A stretch of DNA of 64,000 nucleotides from Novosphingobium aureum (lineage in GTDB: Bacteria; Pseudomonadota; Alphaproteobacteria; Sphingomonadales; Sphingomonadaceae). Below, piece by piece: positions 63,111 through 64,000 of this stretch (its first letter is position 1; the number at the start of each line of letters is the position of its first letter). The translations under genes and the position numbers were made by a program. Under the pieces are notes generated by a model. That model ran no database searches, was not told the origin of the DNA, and saw only the letters and a list, made by a program, of their open reading frames with translations. Location of the stretch: assembly GCF_015865035.1 (NCBI RefSeq), contig NZ_JADZGI010000001.1:496001-560000 (forward strand), read 5' to 3'.

Positions 63111-64000
63111 TCACTTCGCGTAGAGCGCGTTGAAGAGCAGCTTGTAGGCACCGTGCGACTGCCCGCGCCACTGCGGGCGGAAGCCGTAGAGCACGACCTT
63201 GCCCTTGCCGTAGCTGACTTCCAGCGCGGCGATCTTGCCCTCGATGGCCTCGGGGTGGAGGATCACGCCACTTACCAGCGGGTTCTCGTCTTCGGGCCAG
63301 GTCGCCAGGACCTTGCCTTTGAAGCCGGGCATGGTTGCGAAGGCAGGGCCGCGCTCGAACATCACCACCGGCTCGGACGGCATGCCGCCTGCAATCGGGC
63401 TGTCGGCGGCAAGCTTGAGCCTGAGCAGTGCGCCCGAGCAGAAGAAGGTATCGCTCTTCGCGTCCTTGAGCACGTTGCTGACCGGCAGGTCGAACAGCTC
63501 GATCACCGCGTCGGCCGAATTGTTGAGCGCGACGAGCGTGCCGCCCTCCTTGACGAAGTCCCTGAGCTTGCGCGCCCCGGTCTCGCCGATTCCGCCTGCG
63601 TAGGGGGCGGGCAGCTGGCTCGGGCTCATGCCGTCCATGAGCATCGTGGTCGCGCCCTCGTACTTCGAGGTGAAATCGCGTGGCGGCGTGGTCTGGCCGG
63701 GACGGTCCTCGCCCGGCCCTGACATGTCGGGCAGGACGAGCGTGTCGATGCCCGACAGGCCGCCCTTGATGTCGGCGTTGTGCACGGTCCTGCTCGCAAA
63801 GCCGTATTGCTCGAACAGCCAGCGCGTCCAGCCCTCGTCGATGTTCGCGCTCCACGGCTGGTAGAGCGCGAGGCTGGCGGCCTTTACCGGCTCGCCCTGC
63901 GCGGCGTCGCTCGTCGCGCTGACAGAAACGGCATGTTTCGCGGCCAGTTCCTGCATGGCCGCAGGCGCGACGTTCGAAAGCGTGATCGCATCCGCGGTCC
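63111..64000 (-). CDS. C-terminal part of an M14 family zinc carboxypeptidase-like protein (5' end outside window)
   Basis: The frame is open to the right edge, so only the last 296 or so residues are seen. They lack the zinc site but have the GATase/DJ-1-like domain that ends large sphingomonad M14 peptidases: GWTRWLFEQYGFASRTVHN, DTLVLPDMSGPGEDRPG, FVKEGGTLVALNNSAD, then GKVVLYGFRPQWRGQSHGAY and FNALY. The full gene would be over 2.5 kb. It is convergent with hutC, 40 bases away. The family is likely; the enzyme activity cannot be checked. Confidence 0.7.
   Translation of the reverse strand, partial: TADAITLSNVAPAAMQELAAKHAVSVSATSDAAQGEPVKAASLALYQPWSANIDEGWTRWLFEQYGFASRTVHNADIKGGLSGIDTLVLPDMSGPGEDRPGQTTPPRDFTSKYEGATTMLMDGMSPSQLPAPYAGGIGETGARKLRDFVKEGGTLVALNNSADAVIELFDLPVSNVLKDAKSDTFFCSGALLRLKLAADSPIAGGMPSEPVVMFERGPAFATMPGFKGKVLATWPEDENPLVSGVILHPEAIEGKIAALEVSYGKGKVVLYGFRPQWRGQSHGAYKLLFNALYAK

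Overview
The window is GC-rich chromosomal DNA (about two thirds G+C by eye) from an alphaproteobacterium, most likely a sphingomonad close to Novosphingobium. The reasons are the Bpt-type leucyltransferase, the DUF4169 protein, many TonB receptors, amidohydrolases and M14 peptidases, and several GTG/TTG starts. No prophage, transposase, CRISPR array or rRNA was found; there is one tRNA (Leu, GAG).

Layout. 1-8.6 kb: a homocysteine S-methyltransferase-like gene cut by the left edge, a periplasmic amidohydrolase, a 3-hydroxyisobutyrate-dehydrogenase-like enzyme, threonine ammonia-lyase, bpt, a lone lysozyme, a fasciclin lipoprotein and an exported Gly/Asn/Lys-rich protein. 8.7-14.8 kb: glnB-glnA nitrogen genes, then a leucyl aminopeptidase / SH3 protein / argC operon, and a DUF3298-type lipoprotein. 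14.9-25.8 kb: methionine aminopeptidase, isoaspartyl peptidase, an overlapping biotin operon (bioF, a BioH-like esterase, bioC, bioD, bioA), an SDR protein, a small outer-membrane protein, a DUF4169 pair, a HerA/DUF87 ATPase and an Asp/Glu racemase.

25.9-46.5 kb is the most distinctive region: a PQQ-linked alcohol-oxidation island. It holds an ExaC-type aldehyde dehydrogenase with its DUF779 partner, a FIST protein, a soluble hybrid histidine kinase, a LuxR-type response regulator, a PQQ alcohol dehydrogenase with the extra aspartate of lanthanide-dependent enzymes, its cytochrome c and XoxJ-like binding protein, a beta-propeller protein, a porin, a TonB receptor, a cytochrome b561, the quinoprotein relay metallohydrolase and SoxYZ-like carrier, the CXXCW rhodanese-like protein, an EthD protein and a tethered cytochrome c. 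A 12-bp motif, ATTGNACNNTGG, occurs perfectly six times in the gaps in front of these genes, with weaker copies at others. It is proposed here as the operator that ties the island into one regulon. No pqq biosynthesis gene is in the window.

46.8-64 kb: tRNA-Leu, a BON-MscS channel, a TetR-controlled catabolic cluster (VOC protein, Rieske oxygenase alpha subunit, NTF2-like protein, TonB receptor, medium-chain reductase), then a complete divergent histidine-utilisation locus (hutIHGU / hutFC) with a HutC-like operator between the arms, and the 3' end of an M14 peptidase gene cut by the right edge.
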